Assembly (NCBI GenBank): GCA_965658355.1
Contig: CBFHRX010000024.1
Coordinates: forward strand, 1 to 27,583
Length of the DNA: 27,583 nucleotides
Source: UBA11891 sp965658355
GTDB taxonomy: Bacteria; Bacteroidota; Bacteroidia; Flavobacteriales; Flavobacteriaceae
Reading direction: 5' to 3'
The notes below the pieces were generated by a model. It was given only the letters and a program-made list of their open reading frames with translations, did not search any database and had not been told where the DNA came from. Made by a program: the position numbers and the translations under genes. This document shows, one piece after another, positions 8,680 through 17,508 of the stretch; positions within the stretch are counted from its first letter, which is position 1; each line of letters begins with the position of its first letter.

Positions 8680-8775
8680 AAGAAGTAGGGTTTTAGGATG
8701 TTTTAAAATACAAAATGAGGAGTAAAACACCTTAGAAGCAGTATTTAATGAAGCGTAAACTAAGTGTAAAAACCA

Positions 8776-8783
8776 TATCTTTA
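8776..8783 (+). promoter_or_regulatory. Candidate -7 box before mvaD
   Basis: TATCTTTA differs from TAnnTTTG in the last base and ends five bases before the mvaD ATG. With no gene upstream on this strand for over 500 bases, a promoter must lie in this gap. The spacing again implies a very short or absent leader. No clear -33 TTTG is visible. Confidence 0.3.
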
Positions 8784-8788
8784 CGGCT

Positions 8789-9865
8789 ATGAACAGTACG
8801 TTTAAGGGGGACCCAATTGATCTTCTTCCCAGTGGGAAACAAAGTTGGCAAGCACCTAGTAATATAGCGCTGATAAAATATTGGGGAAAATACGGAACCC
8901 AACTTCCAAAAAATACATCCTTAAGTTTTACGTTGCAAAACAGTCGAACGACTACAGAAATTTCCTACGAGCCTCTTCTTAAAAAGGGCGATAAGGTTTC
9001 TTTTGAGTTTCTTTTTGAAGGGAAGGTTAAGTCCGATTTTCATCCGAAGCTGGAACAATTTTTCACTCGGATTCTACCCTATCAACCTTTTCTAAAAGGC
9101 TTACATCTTCAGATTTCGAGTAGTAATTCGTTCCCTCATAGTAGTGGAATCGCGAGTTCAGCCTCGGCCTATGCTGCGCTTTCAGCTTGTTTGGTGGCTG
9201 TTGAAGCCAGTTGTTTCCCAGAGAAACCAGCAGCCTACTGGAATCAGAAAATGTCTTTTTTGGCACGCCTCGGTTCTGGCAGTGCTGCCCGATCAATATC
9301 AGGCCCCCTGATGCTTTGGGGGTCACATACTGCTTTCCCCGAAAGCTCAAATGAGTATGCCATTCCATTTCAGGACACACTGCATGCCTGTTTTCATGAT
9401 TTTCAGGATTGTATTTTATTGGTCGACAAGGGGCAGAAAAAAGTAAGCAGCACCCTTGGTCATGGTTTGATGGAAAATCATGCGTATGCTGCTGCTCGAT
9501 TTGAGCAAGCACAGCAGAATACCGAAAAATTAGCAACCGCTCTCGTCAGTGGTGATCTTACTGCTTTTATCCAAATAGTAGAATCTGAAGCTTTGACATT
9601 GCACGCGATGATGCAAACTTCAAACCCCTACTTTATTTTAATGCGACCCAACACACTACATATTATTGAGGCCATCTGGTCGTTCCGAGAAGTTACAGAT
9701 GTGCCTCTTTGTTTTACGCTGGATGCAGGTGCCAACGTACATCTTTTGTACCCCAAACAAGAAAGTAAAAAAGTCCTCGATTTTATTCAGTCTGAGTTAG
9801 TAAGCTATTGTCAAGCAGGTGAATATATTTTGGATTGCGTTGGACAAGGGGCAAAAAAGAGCTAA
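8789..9865 (+). CDS. mvaD: Diphosphomevalonate decarboxylase
   Basis: Converts mevalonate 5-diphosphate to isopentenyl diphosphate using ATP, the last dedicated mevalonate-pathway step. GHMP-fold motifs are intact over 358 residues: PSNIALIKYWGK (23-34), the phosphate-binding FPHSSGIASSAS (115-126) and ARLGSGSAARS (159-169), which holds residues that contact the phosphates. A C-terminal LDAGANVHLL matches the family's GHMP C-terminal motif. The ATG at 8789 gives the usual short N-terminal extension. Mevalonate kinase follows after 12 bases and a prenyltransferase after that, so this is the start of an isoprenoid operon. Confidence 0.94.
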   Translation: MNSTFKGDPIDLLPSGKQSWQAPSNIALIKYWGKYGTQLPKNTSLSFTLQNSRTTTEISYEPLLKKGDKVSFEFLFEGKVKSDFHPKLEQFFTRILPYQPFLKGLHLQISSSNSFPHSSGIASSASAYAALSACLVAVEASCFPEKPAAYWNQKMSFLARLGSGSAARSISGPLMLWGSHTAFPESSNEYAIPFQDTLHACFHDFQDCILLVDKGQKKVSSTLGHGLMENHAYAAARFEQAQQNTEKLATALVSGDLTAFIQIVESEALTLHAMMQTSNPYFILMRPNTLHIIEAIWSFREVTDVPLCFTLDAGANVHLLYPKQESKKVLDFIQSELVSYCQAGEYILDCVGQGAKKS

Positions 9866-9877
9866 CTTGCCCATGCT

Positions 9878-10807
9878 ATGAAAGGTCCATTATTTTACGC
9901 TAAAATTCTTCTTTTCGGAGAATACGGCATCATTAAAGACTCCAAAGGTCTCTCCATTCCGTACAATCATTACAAAGGAGGACTTCAAATCCCCGAGTCT
10001 CCCACAGAAGCCCAACTCGTTTCAAATGGGCACTTGCGGAAGTTTGCCACTCATCTTAAAACACTCGACCCTCAGTTAGTTCGTTTTGATTGGGAACGTT
10101 TTGATGCTGATCTCGATCAAAATATGGCTTTTGAAAGCAGTATCCCTCAGGGATACGGCATTGGAAGTAGTGGCGCCCTTGTCGCTTCTGTTTATGAGAA
10201 ATACGCTCAAGATCGAATTACAGTTCTAGAAAATCTAACGGCCGAAAAATTGGATTCCCTAAAGAAGATTTTTGCAGCAATGGAATCTCATTTCCACGGA
10301 AAGTCTTCTGGCTTAGATCCTCTTAATAGTTATTTAAGTATTCCCATTCTTATTTCTTCTTCAAAAAGAGTAGAGACTACGGGTTTACCTTCACAAAATC
10401 CAAATGGCAAAGGAGCCGTTTTTTTGATAGACAGTGGGCAGACAGGTGAAACAGCCCCTATGGTAGAACTTTTCATGGAGAATATGAAGCAAGAGCCTTT
10501 TAGTCGTATGATGAAAGAGCAGTTTATCAAATACACTGATAATTGTGTTGATGCCTTTCTCAAAGGGAATTTTAAAACCTTATATAGTGAAGTAAAGCAA
10601 CTCTCTTCCCTAGTACTTCAAAATTTTAGCCCGATGATACCGCAGCAGTTTAAGGGACTTTGGGAAAAAGGAATAGAAACCAATAGTTATTATCTTAAAC
10701 TATGTGGCTCTGGTGGTGGCGGGTATATTCTAGGCTTTACCGAAGACTTGGAAAAAGCCAAAAAGGAATTAGAGGGGTATTCATTACAAGTAGTTTACAA
10801 TTTTTAA
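9878..10807 (+). CDS. Mevalonate kinase-like GHMP kinase
   Basis: A GHMP kinase expected to phosphorylate mevalonate in the cytoplasm. The N-terminal KILLFGEYGI (9-18) is the mevalonate/phosphomevalonate kinase start motif. The ATP-binding loop is SIPQGYGIGSSGAL (88-101), HGKSSGLDP (140-148) carries the likely catalytic Asp147, and CGSGGGGYILGF lies near the C-terminus. It differs from classical mevalonate kinases in having QGYGIGSSGA instead of PxGxGLGSSAA, a variation common in Bacteroidota versions. It is 12 bases after mvaD and three bases before the prenyltransferase gene. A phosphomevalonate kinase role is not excluded from sequence alone, but the start motif and length favour mevalonate kinase. 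Confidence 0.86.
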   Translation: MKGPLFYAKILLFGEYGIIKDSKGLSIPYNHYKGGLQIPESPTEAQLVSNGHLRKFATHLKTLDPQLVRFDWERFDADLDQNMAFESSIPQGYGIGSSGALVASVYEKYAQDRITVLENLTAEKLDSLKKIFAAMESHFHGKSSGLDPLNSYLSIPILISSSKRVETTGLPSQNPNGKGAVFLIDSGQTGETAPMVELFMENMKQEPFSRMMKEQFIKYTDNCVDAFLKGNFKTLYSEVKQLSSLVLQNFSPMIPQQFKGLWEKGIETNSYYLKLCGSGGGGYILGFTEDLEKAKKELEGYSLQVVYNF

Positions 10808-10810
10808 CTC

Positions 10811-11692
10811 ATGAGGGCGAAGCCTATTCGTCACCGATTTTGGATCAAGCTCCTCGGTACCTTTAGTCTGGTTAGAGGATTCAATATTTTGACCCTTGCC
10901 CTTACGCAATACCTGATTGCCTATTATATAATTGCACCAGGGGTCTCACTTCAAGAAGTGCTCTATGATCTTCATTTATTTTGTTTGATCTTGGCTTCTT
11001 CCTTGATCGCCTCAGCAGGCTATATTCTCAATAATTTCTTTGATTCAGGAAAAGATCAAATCAACAGGCCAAAGACCTATATGCTTCGGCATCTGCTGTC
11101 ACAGCAAGAACAGTTGACCCTCTTTTTTTTATTAAATCTAATCGCGATAATAGTAGCAGCGGCTGTTTCTTTTAAAGCCGTCCTCTTTTTTGGGGGCTAT
11201 AGTTTGGCGATTTATGCCTATAGTGTTTTTCTTAAGCGTTTGTATTGGACCAGTAATTTAGGGGCTGCTTTTTTGATTCTGCTTCCTTTTTATGTTATTG
11301 CACAATATTATAACAATAGTGATGCTGTTCTCTACACTTATGCAGCTTATTTGTATTTACTCCTCCTTTGCCGAGATCTTATCAAAGACCTGCAAAACTT
11401 TAAGGGGGATTATGCCCAACGCTACAAGACCCTCCCTATTGTATTCGGACAGCGACTTACCAAAGGGGTCATAAGCTTAGTCCTGATTTTGGCGCTCATC
11501 CCATTGTATTTTCTTTTGCAACAGCCCTTGGGCAAGCTGCGGTTCTATTTCTACCTTTCGTATCCAAGTTTATGGGTCTTGCTTGGTGTTTTATGGGCGG
11601 TCTCGTCACAAAAGGCGTATCTTTGGCTGCACAATTGCATTAAAATAATCCTTTTTATAGGAGTACTCAGCATATACTGGATCAACAAATGA
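10811..11692 (+). CDS. UbiA-family prenyltransferase (geranylgeranylglycerol-phosphate-type)
   Basis: An integral membrane enzyme of the UbiA superfamily that attaches a prenyl chain to an acceptor. The two Asp-rich motifs for Mg-diphosphate binding are present: NNFFDSGKD (74-82) and RDLIKDLQNFKGD (188-200), the latter followed by the YKTLPI strand typical of the family. About eight to nine hydrophobic segments fill 293 residues. Related flavobacterial proteins are annotated as geranylgeranylglycerol-phosphate geranylgeranyltransferases, but the acceptor cannot be deduced here. Location directly after mvaD and mevalonate kinase fits a supply line of isoprenoid diphosphates. Its stop overlaps the next start by four bases (ATGA). 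Confidence 0.88.
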   Translation: MRAKPIRHRFWIKLLGTFSLVRGFNILTLALTQYLIAYYIIAPGVSLQEVLYDLHLFCLILASSLIASAGYILNNFFDSGKDQINRPKTYMLRHLLSQQEQLTLFFLLNLIAIIVAAAVSFKAVLFFGGYSLAIYAYSVFLKRLYWTSNLGAAFLILLPFYVIAQYYNNSDAVLYTYAAYLYLLLLCRDLIKDLQNFKGDYAQRYKTLPIVFGQRLTKGVISLVLILALIPLYFLLQQPLGKLRFYFYLSYPSLWVLLGVLWAVSSQKAYLWLHNCIKIILFIGVLSIYWINK

Positions 11693-12471
11693 GACCCAAC
11701 AAACCGAATCGAAAATTCACAAGCAAGCCTCAAAGAAAAAGCCCACAAGAGGCTAAAGAATACGGCGGGGTTCGCCTTAATAAACTTTTAGCAAATGCAG
11801 GGATTTGTTCTCGTAGAGAGGCGGATGAATTGATTGCCACTGGCATGGTTCAGGTGAACGGAAAGGTGGTGGTGGAAATGGGCTATAAAGTGCAAGCCAA
11901 AGACGATGTTCGCTATGATGGACAACGAATTCTAGGGCAAAAACCGGTTTATATTCTGCTGAACAAACCCAAAGGTTTTGTAGCCACCTCTCAAGGAGGC
12001 GGTGTCAAAAAATCGGTACAAGAGCTTATTCAAACGGCAGCCCCCTTTAATGTTCCCCCTATGGGCGATATGGGCCGCCCCATGACTGGGCTTCTTTTTT
12101 TTACCAACGACAGTAAATTGCGGGCCAAAATCAACCACTCAAAAAAAGGGGTGGAAATGGTCTTTAAGATTGTATTGGACAAGGCCTTGAAAGCAGAAGA
12201 CATAAGCAAACTTCAACAGCCGCAAAATATTTATGGGGATAGCTTTCAACTCACAAAAGTAGCACTCGTTCAAGGTGGAACAAAAAGAGAAATTGGGGTA
12301 GAAGCCCTCAATATTAGCCCCAGTGTTTTGCGAAAAATAATTGAGAAATTCGGTTATAAAGTACAGCAAATGGATCGTGTGATCTGGGCTGGTTTAACCA
12401 AAAAAGACCTGAGTAGAGGACGCTGGCGACATCTTAGCACTCAAGAAATCAACCGTCTACAGATGCTTTAA
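11689..12471 (+). CDS. S4-domain pseudouridine-synthase-like protein, catalytic residues replaced
   Basis: Built like RsuA/RluB-family rRNA pseudouridine synthases: a basic N-terminal tail (1-25), an S4 RNA-binding domain (about 27-75, VRLNKLLANAGICSRREADELI) and the synthase core with NKPKG (92-96), TGLLFFTND (133-141) and the C-terminal AGLTKKDLSRGRWR. The key motif GRLD is replaced: the aligned stretch is M-G-D-M-G-R-P-M-T-G (125-134), putting Gly129 where the catalytic Asp should be. The conserved Tyr appears as Phe159, and the GRNRxVRR segment is I-S-P-S-V-L-R-K (209-216). The reading frame is otherwise clean. It probably binds RNA without making pseudouridine, which is an inference. It overlaps the prenyltransferase gene by four bases and the convergent gene by 23. 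Confidence 0.87.
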   Translation: MRPNKPNRKFTSKPQRKSPQEAKEYGGVRLNKLLANAGICSRREADELIATGMVQVNGKVVVEMGYKVQAKDDVRYDGQRILGQKPVYILLNKPKGFVATSQGGGVKKSVQELIQTAAPFNVPPMGDMGRPMTGLLFFTNDSKLRAKINHSKKGVEMVFKIVLDKALKAEDISKLQQPQNIYGDSFQLTKVALVQGGTKREIGVEALNISPSVLRKIIEKFGYKVQQMDRVIWAGLTKKDLSRGRWRHLSTQEINRLQML

Positions 12472-13780
12472 AGGAGGTTTTTTTTAGTAGTTCCCAAGCC
12501 AGTAAACCATAAACAGGTACATACTCTATCCAAGGCAACCATACAGGTTCTACAAAGTTGGGATCGGCATAGGTGACATAACTGAGCAATACGGTTCCCG
12601 ACCAAAGAATAGCATAGCGATAGGGAGTCAATACACTTAAGAAGACGAGATGAATAAGATACCATGGGTGAACGGTCGTGGCGGTCATATAATAGAGGCT
12701 CATCAAGCCTAAAGCCCTTGTCCAGATTTGATGGTTTTTTTCTCGTTGTGGCCACATGGAAAATAATGCCACCATAGCCGTTAACACCCAAGGGGTAATT
12801 TTGCCTAATTTTCGAATGATGTTATAGCCTTTCTCATAGTAGCCCCATTCTCTAATTAGATAGTAGATGCTAGCATTAAATTCAAAATTTGAAAACCACA
12901 ACCGAAGGCTTTCCAAAAAATGATAGCCGTATTCGATCGAAAAATACGGAGCCCAAAAGAGGAGACTCCACAATCCTCCATAGCCAACTAAAAGCCCTTT
13001 TTCTTTCCAGTTCAAAGAAGGTACTAAAATGGGTAGCCATAGTAAAGGAAGAAGCTTGAGTGCTACTCCTAATGCAAAAAAACCTCCACTGGATCGCCAT
13101 TTTTTTTGAAGATAAAACCAAATACCCCAAGCAGTAGCTGCTAACATCAGGCCTTCACCATGAAGATTCCAGCTTCCTTCTAGTACTAAAAGGGGGTTTA
13201 AAAAATAGAATAGGGCATAGTGAAGAGGCAAGCGGAGGTGATTTAAAATTTTCCGCAATGCCACAAAAGTGACGATATCGCCACCGATTAAAAAGCTTCT
13301 CAAAACTGCAATTTGAATACCCAAATTGGTGCCTCCTAGCTTAGCACTAAGATAATAGAGCCACTGACTAGCGGGGGGGTAATTGGAATAGTGTTGCTGA
13401 CTCAGAGACCCCATGCCTTCTAACAGCCGCTGATACAAAGGACCTGTTCTACTCTCTATTAACTCAAAAGGTTTAAAAGCATAAGGATTTATTCCCTCTG
13501 TTTGCAGCTGTCCATCCCACAGAAAACGGTAAAAATCTTGCGATAATTCGGGAAGGCTATCCCAAAAAATAAGCCGTATTCCTATTCCTGTAAAAAGGGC
13601 TGTATAAAAAGGGAGCGGTTGTCGAATAAGACAATAATACCCAATAAAAGCGACACAACAGCAACTGAAAAGAGCCATGCTGTCGGTTCTCTCAACCACT
13701 AGAACAGCATACCAATACGCCACAGTACTCATTAGGATACCGAATAGGAAAAAGATGTTTTGACGAAGAATATTAAGCAC
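12449..13780 (-). CDS. GT-C-fold polytopic mannosyltransferase-like protein (GT87/DUF2029 type)
   Basis: A 443-residue protein dominated by about ten to twelve hydrophobic segments. It carries the GT-C style loop QDFYRFLWDG followed by GINPYAF (about 81-101), where the Asp (about 82) is the likely catalytic base. By family knowledge such enzymes use polyprenyl-phosphate sugars and act on the outer face of the inner membrane. A polyprenyl-phosphate-sugar-synthase-like gene two genes upstream would provide that donor. GTG at 13780 is chosen since it overlaps the preceding stop by only eight bases; an ATG at 13819 would overlap by 47. The 3' end overlaps the convergent pseudouridine-synthase-like gene by 23 bases. 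The sugar is not determinable. Confidence 0.8.
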   Translation of the reverse strand: MLNILRQNIFFLFGILMSTVAYWYAVLVVERTDSMALFSCCCVAFIGYYCLIRQPLPFYTALFTGIGIRLIFWDSLPELSQDFYRFLWDGQLQTEGINPYAFKPFELIESRTGPLYQRLLEGMGSLSQQHYSNYPPASQWLYYLSAKLGGTNLGIQIAVLRSFLIGGDIVTFVALRKILNHLRLPLHYALFYFLNPLLVLEGSWNLHGEGLMLAATAWGIWFYLQKKWRSSGGFFALGVALKLLPLLWLPILVPSLNWKEKGLLVGYGGLWSLLFWAPYFSIEYGYHFLESLRLWFSNFEFNASIYYLIREWGYYEKGYNIIRKLGKITPWVLTAMVALFSMWPQREKNHQIWTRALGLMSLYYMTATTVHPWYLIHLVFLSVLTPYRYAILWSGTVLLSYVTYADPNFVEPVWLPWIEYVPVYGLLAWELLKKTSFKASVDG

Positions 13781-15281
13781 GGGCTCGGATCGATTGTACA
13801 ATGATATAGCTAAATCCAAAAAAGAGCATACAGTGAAAGGGGAGGAGCCCTATGTCACCTTCTTTCCCTACCGTAAAGGCACTGTAGATTCCAAATAAAA
13901 AGTACAGGGCAAATAGAGATTCCCACAGTACATTAATGGATATATTTTGTGCTATGTACTTGTTGTTTTTCCAGCTGTCGTTGTTGCGAATAACATTAAA
14001 CTTTGGGGTCCTGACAAAACCTGATTTGATTCCAATATGCCCTTCTAAAATGGCAAGACTATTGTGAACAGACAAGCCCATCGCAAGGGCGTAAAATAAG
14101 GTAAACCGTTTGATGTACTTGATAAACCCCCTCCAGCCACTACTGTAGCGTTTTTGATACATCTGCCAATAACCGACCAGAAAAAAGAGGGTAGAGATAA
14201 AAAACAAAGAAATGAACTGGAAATAGTTTTGAAAGCCTGGCCAGTATGCTTTTATGTAGAGCATAGGGACACTGAGTACGGCTACTGTTAGTACTCCTAA
14301 GAACATTGTGCTACTGAGTAAATGAATACTTGCATGGCATTTTGTAGCAAATGAAAGCTGTGGGTGTTGCCACACTTTCCGAATCAACTTCTGAAAATTT
14401 TCGGCCCCCCCTTTGTTCCATCGAAACTGTTGGGTACGAACGGCATCCATAGTGATGGGTAATTCCGCTGGGGTTTCTACTTCGTCTAGGTAGAGAAATT
14501 CCCATTCTTTTAATTGAGCTCGAAAACTGAGGTCCATGTCTTCGGTGATCGTATCTCCCTGCCAGTTGCCTGCATCTAGGATGCATTCTTTGCGCCACAG
14601 TCCGGCGGTACCATTGAAATTGATAAAGTGTCCTTGACTATTGCGTCCCCCTTGTTCGAGGGTAAAATGAGCATCCAGCGCAAAAGCCTGCATTTTGGTG
14701 AGTAATGAATAGTTTTTGTTGAGATGGGTCCATCTCGTTTGTACGACCCCAATTTTCTCTCCTTTAAAGTAGGGTACCGTTTTTAATAGCCAATCGCTAG
14801 GAGGTAAAAAATCGGCATCAAAAATTGCTATATAACTCCCTTTAGCTTTTGCCAGACCTTCTTTTAAGGCTCCTGCCTTAAAGCCCTTTCTATTTTTTCG
14901 ATGGTAGTGGTGGATGTCAACCCCTTGTTTTTGATAGTCTCCTACTAAGCGTGCATTTAAGGCTACAGATTCATCTGTAGAATCATCCAGAAGTTGGATT
15001 TCCAATCTGTCTTTGGGATACTCCAAAGCGGTGACGGCTTTTAGTAAGCGCTCCATCACGTAGAGTTCATTATAGACTGGAAGTTGGAGGGTTATAAAAG
15101 GGTAGGGATCTCCGGCTTTAAAATCCCACTGCTCTCTTCGGCAAGGATATTTCTGCGAGCGGTAGAAATTCCAAGCCAGCACAGCCTGTGTTAGACTGTA
15201 GAGAAAGAGTAGGAATAAGGCCATTGTATATAGTATAACGACAGCCCAGGAGAGCCCCAGTACAAACGCATTCCAATTCAT
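13773..15281 (-). CDS. Processive-type GT2 membrane glycosyltransferase (cellulose-synthase/CslA-like)
   Basis: A 502-residue glycosyltransferase. One or two hydrophobic segments at the N-terminus (about 7-38) precede a cytoplasmic GT2 domain, and four to five membrane segments follow (from about 315). The processive-family motifs are all visible: D99-D100 in LLDDSTDE, FDADF (154-158), TEDMD (246-250) with the catalytic Asp, and QQFRW (284-288). The overall pattern resembles CslA-type glucomannan synthases and related bacterial enzymes. It lies six bases after the preceding GT2 gene and overlaps the following GT-C gene, so it belongs to the five-gene minus-strand operon. The product polymer or glycolipid is unknown. 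Confidence 0.88.
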   Translation of the reverse strand: MNWNAFVLGLSWAVVILYTMALFLLFLYSLTQAVLAWNFYRSQKYPCRREQWDFKAGDPYPFITLQLPVYNELYVMERLLKAVTALEYPKDRLEIQLLDDSTDESVALNARLVGDYQKQGVDIHHYHRKNRKGFKAGALKEGLAKAKGSYIAIFDADFLPPSDWLLKTVPYFKGEKIGVVQTRWTHLNKNYSLLTKMQAFALDAHFTLEQGGRNSQGHFINFNGTAGLWRKECILDAGNWQGDTITEDMDLSFRAQLKEWEFLYLDEVETPAELPITMDAVRTQQFRWNKGGAENFQKLIRKVWQHPQLSFATKCHASIHLLSSTMFLGVLTVAVLSVPMLYIKAYWPGFQNYFQFISLFFISTLFFLVGYWQMYQKRYSSGWRGFIKYIKRFTLFYALAMGLSVHNSLAILEGHIGIKSGFVRTPKFNVIRNNDSWKNNKYIAQNISINVLWESLFALYFLFGIYSAFTVGKEGDIGLLPFHCMLFFGFSYIIVQSIRARA

Positions 15282-15287
15282 AAATCT

Positions 15288-15977
15288 TTAAAAATAATAC
15301 TTAACGATCCAACCGATTATCTTAATGCCGGCAAAGATAGTGCCTTTCACGGTACCTGAAACTTTAGATTGCCCGATGCGTCTGCGGTAGCGAACCTCAA
15401 TTTCTTTATAAGGGATCTTATGCCGCAATACTTTAAGTTGCATTTCGACAGTCCAGCCATAAGTTTTATCGACCATTTTCAATTCTTGTAAGCGATTCCA
15501 GCGTATGGCTCTAAAGGGTCCAAGATCGGTAAATGTGCTACCGTATAGCCAACGCATAAGGGTACAGGCTAGGGCGTTTCCAAAGCGTTGTTGTGGAGTT
15601 AAAGAGCCTTTTTCACGTCCTTTGGCTGAACGTGCGCCTACAACAAAATCAACCGAACCCATACGAATAGGGGTTGTTAAAAGGGGCAATTCTTCGGGGT
15701 AATCAGAATAATCACCATCTAAGAAAACCACGATATCTGGGGGGTCTTTGGCAAGATATTTCAAGGCTTTTAGACAGGCATATCCATACCCTTTTCGGGC
15801 TTCAGTAAGCACGGTAGCACCTCCTTCCCTTGCAACAGTAGCGGTTGTATCTGTAGAGGCATTATCAGTAACTACCGTTTCGTTTACAGTATCAGGCAAG
15901 GCGGCAAGGACTTTACCGATAGAGGCAGCTTCGTTGTAAGCAGGTATGACAACGGCAATTTTACAATCAGCGGGCAT
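15288..15977 (-). CDS. GT2 glycosyltransferase, polyprenyl-phosphate-sugar synthase-like (DPM1 type)
   Basis: A soluble 229-residue GT2 domain with AVVIPAYNEAASI (8-20), DNASTD (38-43) and the DXD-like FLDGDYSD (85-92), ending with a short hydrophobic IFAGIKIIGWIVKYYF tail that could associate with the membrane. The size and order resemble dolichyl- or polyprenyl-phosphate mannose/glucose synthases, which make the lipid-linked sugar used by GT-C enzymes. Two such membrane glycosyltransferase genes follow at once, which supports that role by context. The ATG at 15977 overlaps the polyferredoxin stop by 11 bases. The sugar nucleotide used cannot be told from sequence. Confidence 0.86.
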   Translation of the reverse strand: MPADCKIAVVIPAYNEAASIGKVLAALPDTVNETVVTDNASTDTTATVAREGGATVLTEARKGYGYACLKALKYLAKDPPDIVVFLDGDYSDYPEELPLLTTPIRMGSVDFVVGARSAKGREKGSLTPQQRFGNALACTLMRWLYGSTFTDLGPFRAIRWNRLQELKMVDKTYGWTVEMQLKVLRHKIPYKEIEVRYRRRIGQSKVSGTVKGTIFAGIKIIGWIVKYYF

Positions 15978-17508
15978 GAATAGAATCCATTAAGTTACCA
16001 AGCGGATAGTCTGGGGTTTCGGTTCTGTTGTTAGGATTTCCATTTTCTAATTTGAGGACCCCTCGTGGACATACTTCGGAACAGATGCCGCAACCCACAC
16101 AGGAGGAACGAACAATATTTTGACCTTTTTGTGCATAACTCCGCACATCGATTCCCATTTCACAATAGGTAGAACAGTTGCCACAAGAAATACACTGCCC
16201 CCCGTTGGTGCTTATTCGAAAGCGAGACAACAAACGTTGCTGCAAGCCTAAAATTGCGGCCATTGGACACCCAAATCGGCACCAGACACGACTTCCTAAC
16301 AAGGGATAAAAGCCGACTCCCAGTACACCTGAAAAAGAGGCGCCAATCCAAAAGCCATACCATTTACGAAGTGTATAGCTTGATACTCCCAGTAAATGAC
16401 GGTCTCCAGAAAAGAGTTGGATACTCAAAATCCCAATGATGAGAATTCCGATAGTGATCATTGCATACCGGCTGTCTTTATTGAGTTCTTTTCGTTTCCA
16501 AATCCAGATAGCCACCAAAAGTGAAGTTAAAAAGACGATCGCCCCAATAGTAAAGGCTTCCCGACTTATTCCGGTAGGGTTTTGGGAAGAGCCGAGTAAA
16601 CTCCAGAATACAGCAAGGGTCGTGAGCGTAATAAAAACAAGCACAGCGTGAATCATCCAGCGCTCAAGCTTCCATACACTTATTTTAGTGCTGGAAAGCT
16701 GTCGAAAGGGATCGCCAGCAGTTTCAGCCAAAGCACCACAACCACATACCCAAGAGCAATACCAGCGTTTGCCGTAGCGGTATGTGAGTACAGGTGAGAT
16801 GATAAAAATCATTGCCAGTCCCATCCCCAAAGTAAATACCCCTAATGAACCACCATTGAGCATGTTTTTTAGGTGCCAGTCTTCAAAAAAATAGTAATTC
16901 AGGGGCCACATATTTTTAAAATCTTTTGCAAAATAGGGGGTGTCAGGATGCAAGAGACTTAGCAATTCGGGTAGTAAAAAGGCAAAACCCAATTGAAAGA
17001 AGACTGCAGTAGCAGTTCGAATCAGCTGGTATCTACTGTGGCGGTATTTGTACATGAACTTAATCCCAAAAAGAAGAATTGCTAGGGTGTACAGTGTTCC
17101 GTATAAAAACCACTGACTGGCAGGGTTTCCATTTAGCAGTTTGCTTAGGGGGTCAAAAAGGGCCACCAAGCCTACGCTCTTTCCTTCAGCGTTATAGCCC
17201 AGCCATTGAGGAAAGAAGTATAAGGCAATATAAAATGCAGTAAGCAGCACACCCACTGACCAGCCCCATAAACCTCGTGCGCTCACACTCTTCTGAAAAA
17301 CACTATTATTTTTGAGGCCTGGTAAACTCCCGTGGTAGTGGCCATAGCTATAGCCAATAACCCCAGTGCTTATGAGTCCTAGACTTGACACTAGCTGCCA
17401 GACTGTTGTTGAATTGTTTTGAAATAGGGGTGCAAAAAGGAGCGCTATTCCACTCCATCCAAGCAGACTGTAGAAAAGTTTATTTCGGAAGAGGTTTGTT
17501 GAAATCAT
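15967..17508 (-). CDS. Membrane polyferredoxin (NapH/NosR-like 4Fe-4S protein)
   Basis: A 513-residue electron-transfer protein with about eight to ten membrane segments. It has cysteine motifs of the NapH/NosR/CcoG group: RWYCSWVCGCG (about 250) and WCRFGCP (about 412). Two C-terminal 4Fe-4S ferredoxin units follow, CISCGNCSTYC and CVGCGICSEVCP (about 437-483). It is expected to pass electrons through the membrane. ATG at 17508 shares its A with the stop of the upstream FAD oxidoreductase (TGATG), so the pair is coupled. No accompanying Nap or Nos genes are present. The adjacent FAD protein could be its redox partner (inference from context). Confidence 0.86.
   Translation of the reverse strand: MISTNLFRNKLFYSLLGWSGIALLFAPLFQNNSTTVWQLVSSLGLISTGVIGYSYGHYHGSLPGLKNNSVFQKSVSARGLWGWSVGVLLTAFYIALYFFPQWLGYNAEGKSVGLVALFDPLSKLLNGNPASQWFLYGTLYTLAILLFGIKFMYKYRHSRYQLIRTATAVFFQLGFAFLLPELLSLLHPDTPYFAKDFKNMWPLNYYFFEDWHLKNMLNGGSLGVFTLGMGLAMIFIISPVLTYRYGKRWYCSWVCGCGALAETAGDPFRQLSSTKISVWKLERWMIHAVLVFITLTTLAVFWSLLGSSQNPTGISREAFTIGAIVFLTSLLVAIWIWKRKELNKDSRYAMITIGILIIGILSIQLFSGDRHLLGVSSYTLRKWYGFWIGASFSGVLGVGFYPLLGSRVWCRFGCPMAAILGLQQRLLSRFRISTNGGQCISCGNCSTYCEMGIDVRSYAQKGQNIVRSSCVGCGICSEVCPRGVLKLENGNPNNRTETPDYPLGNLMDSIHAR

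Noticed and set aside
9063..9536. 157-residue minus-strand frame opposite mvaD
   Set aside because: It is antisense to a well-supported GHMP-fold gene and has no recognisable motif; it is a shadow of coding composition.
12449..12471. 23-base convergent overlap of two genes as a regulatory feature
   Set aside because: Both reading frames have clear C-termini, and short tail-to-tail overlaps are common in compact genomes; nothing points to a special role.
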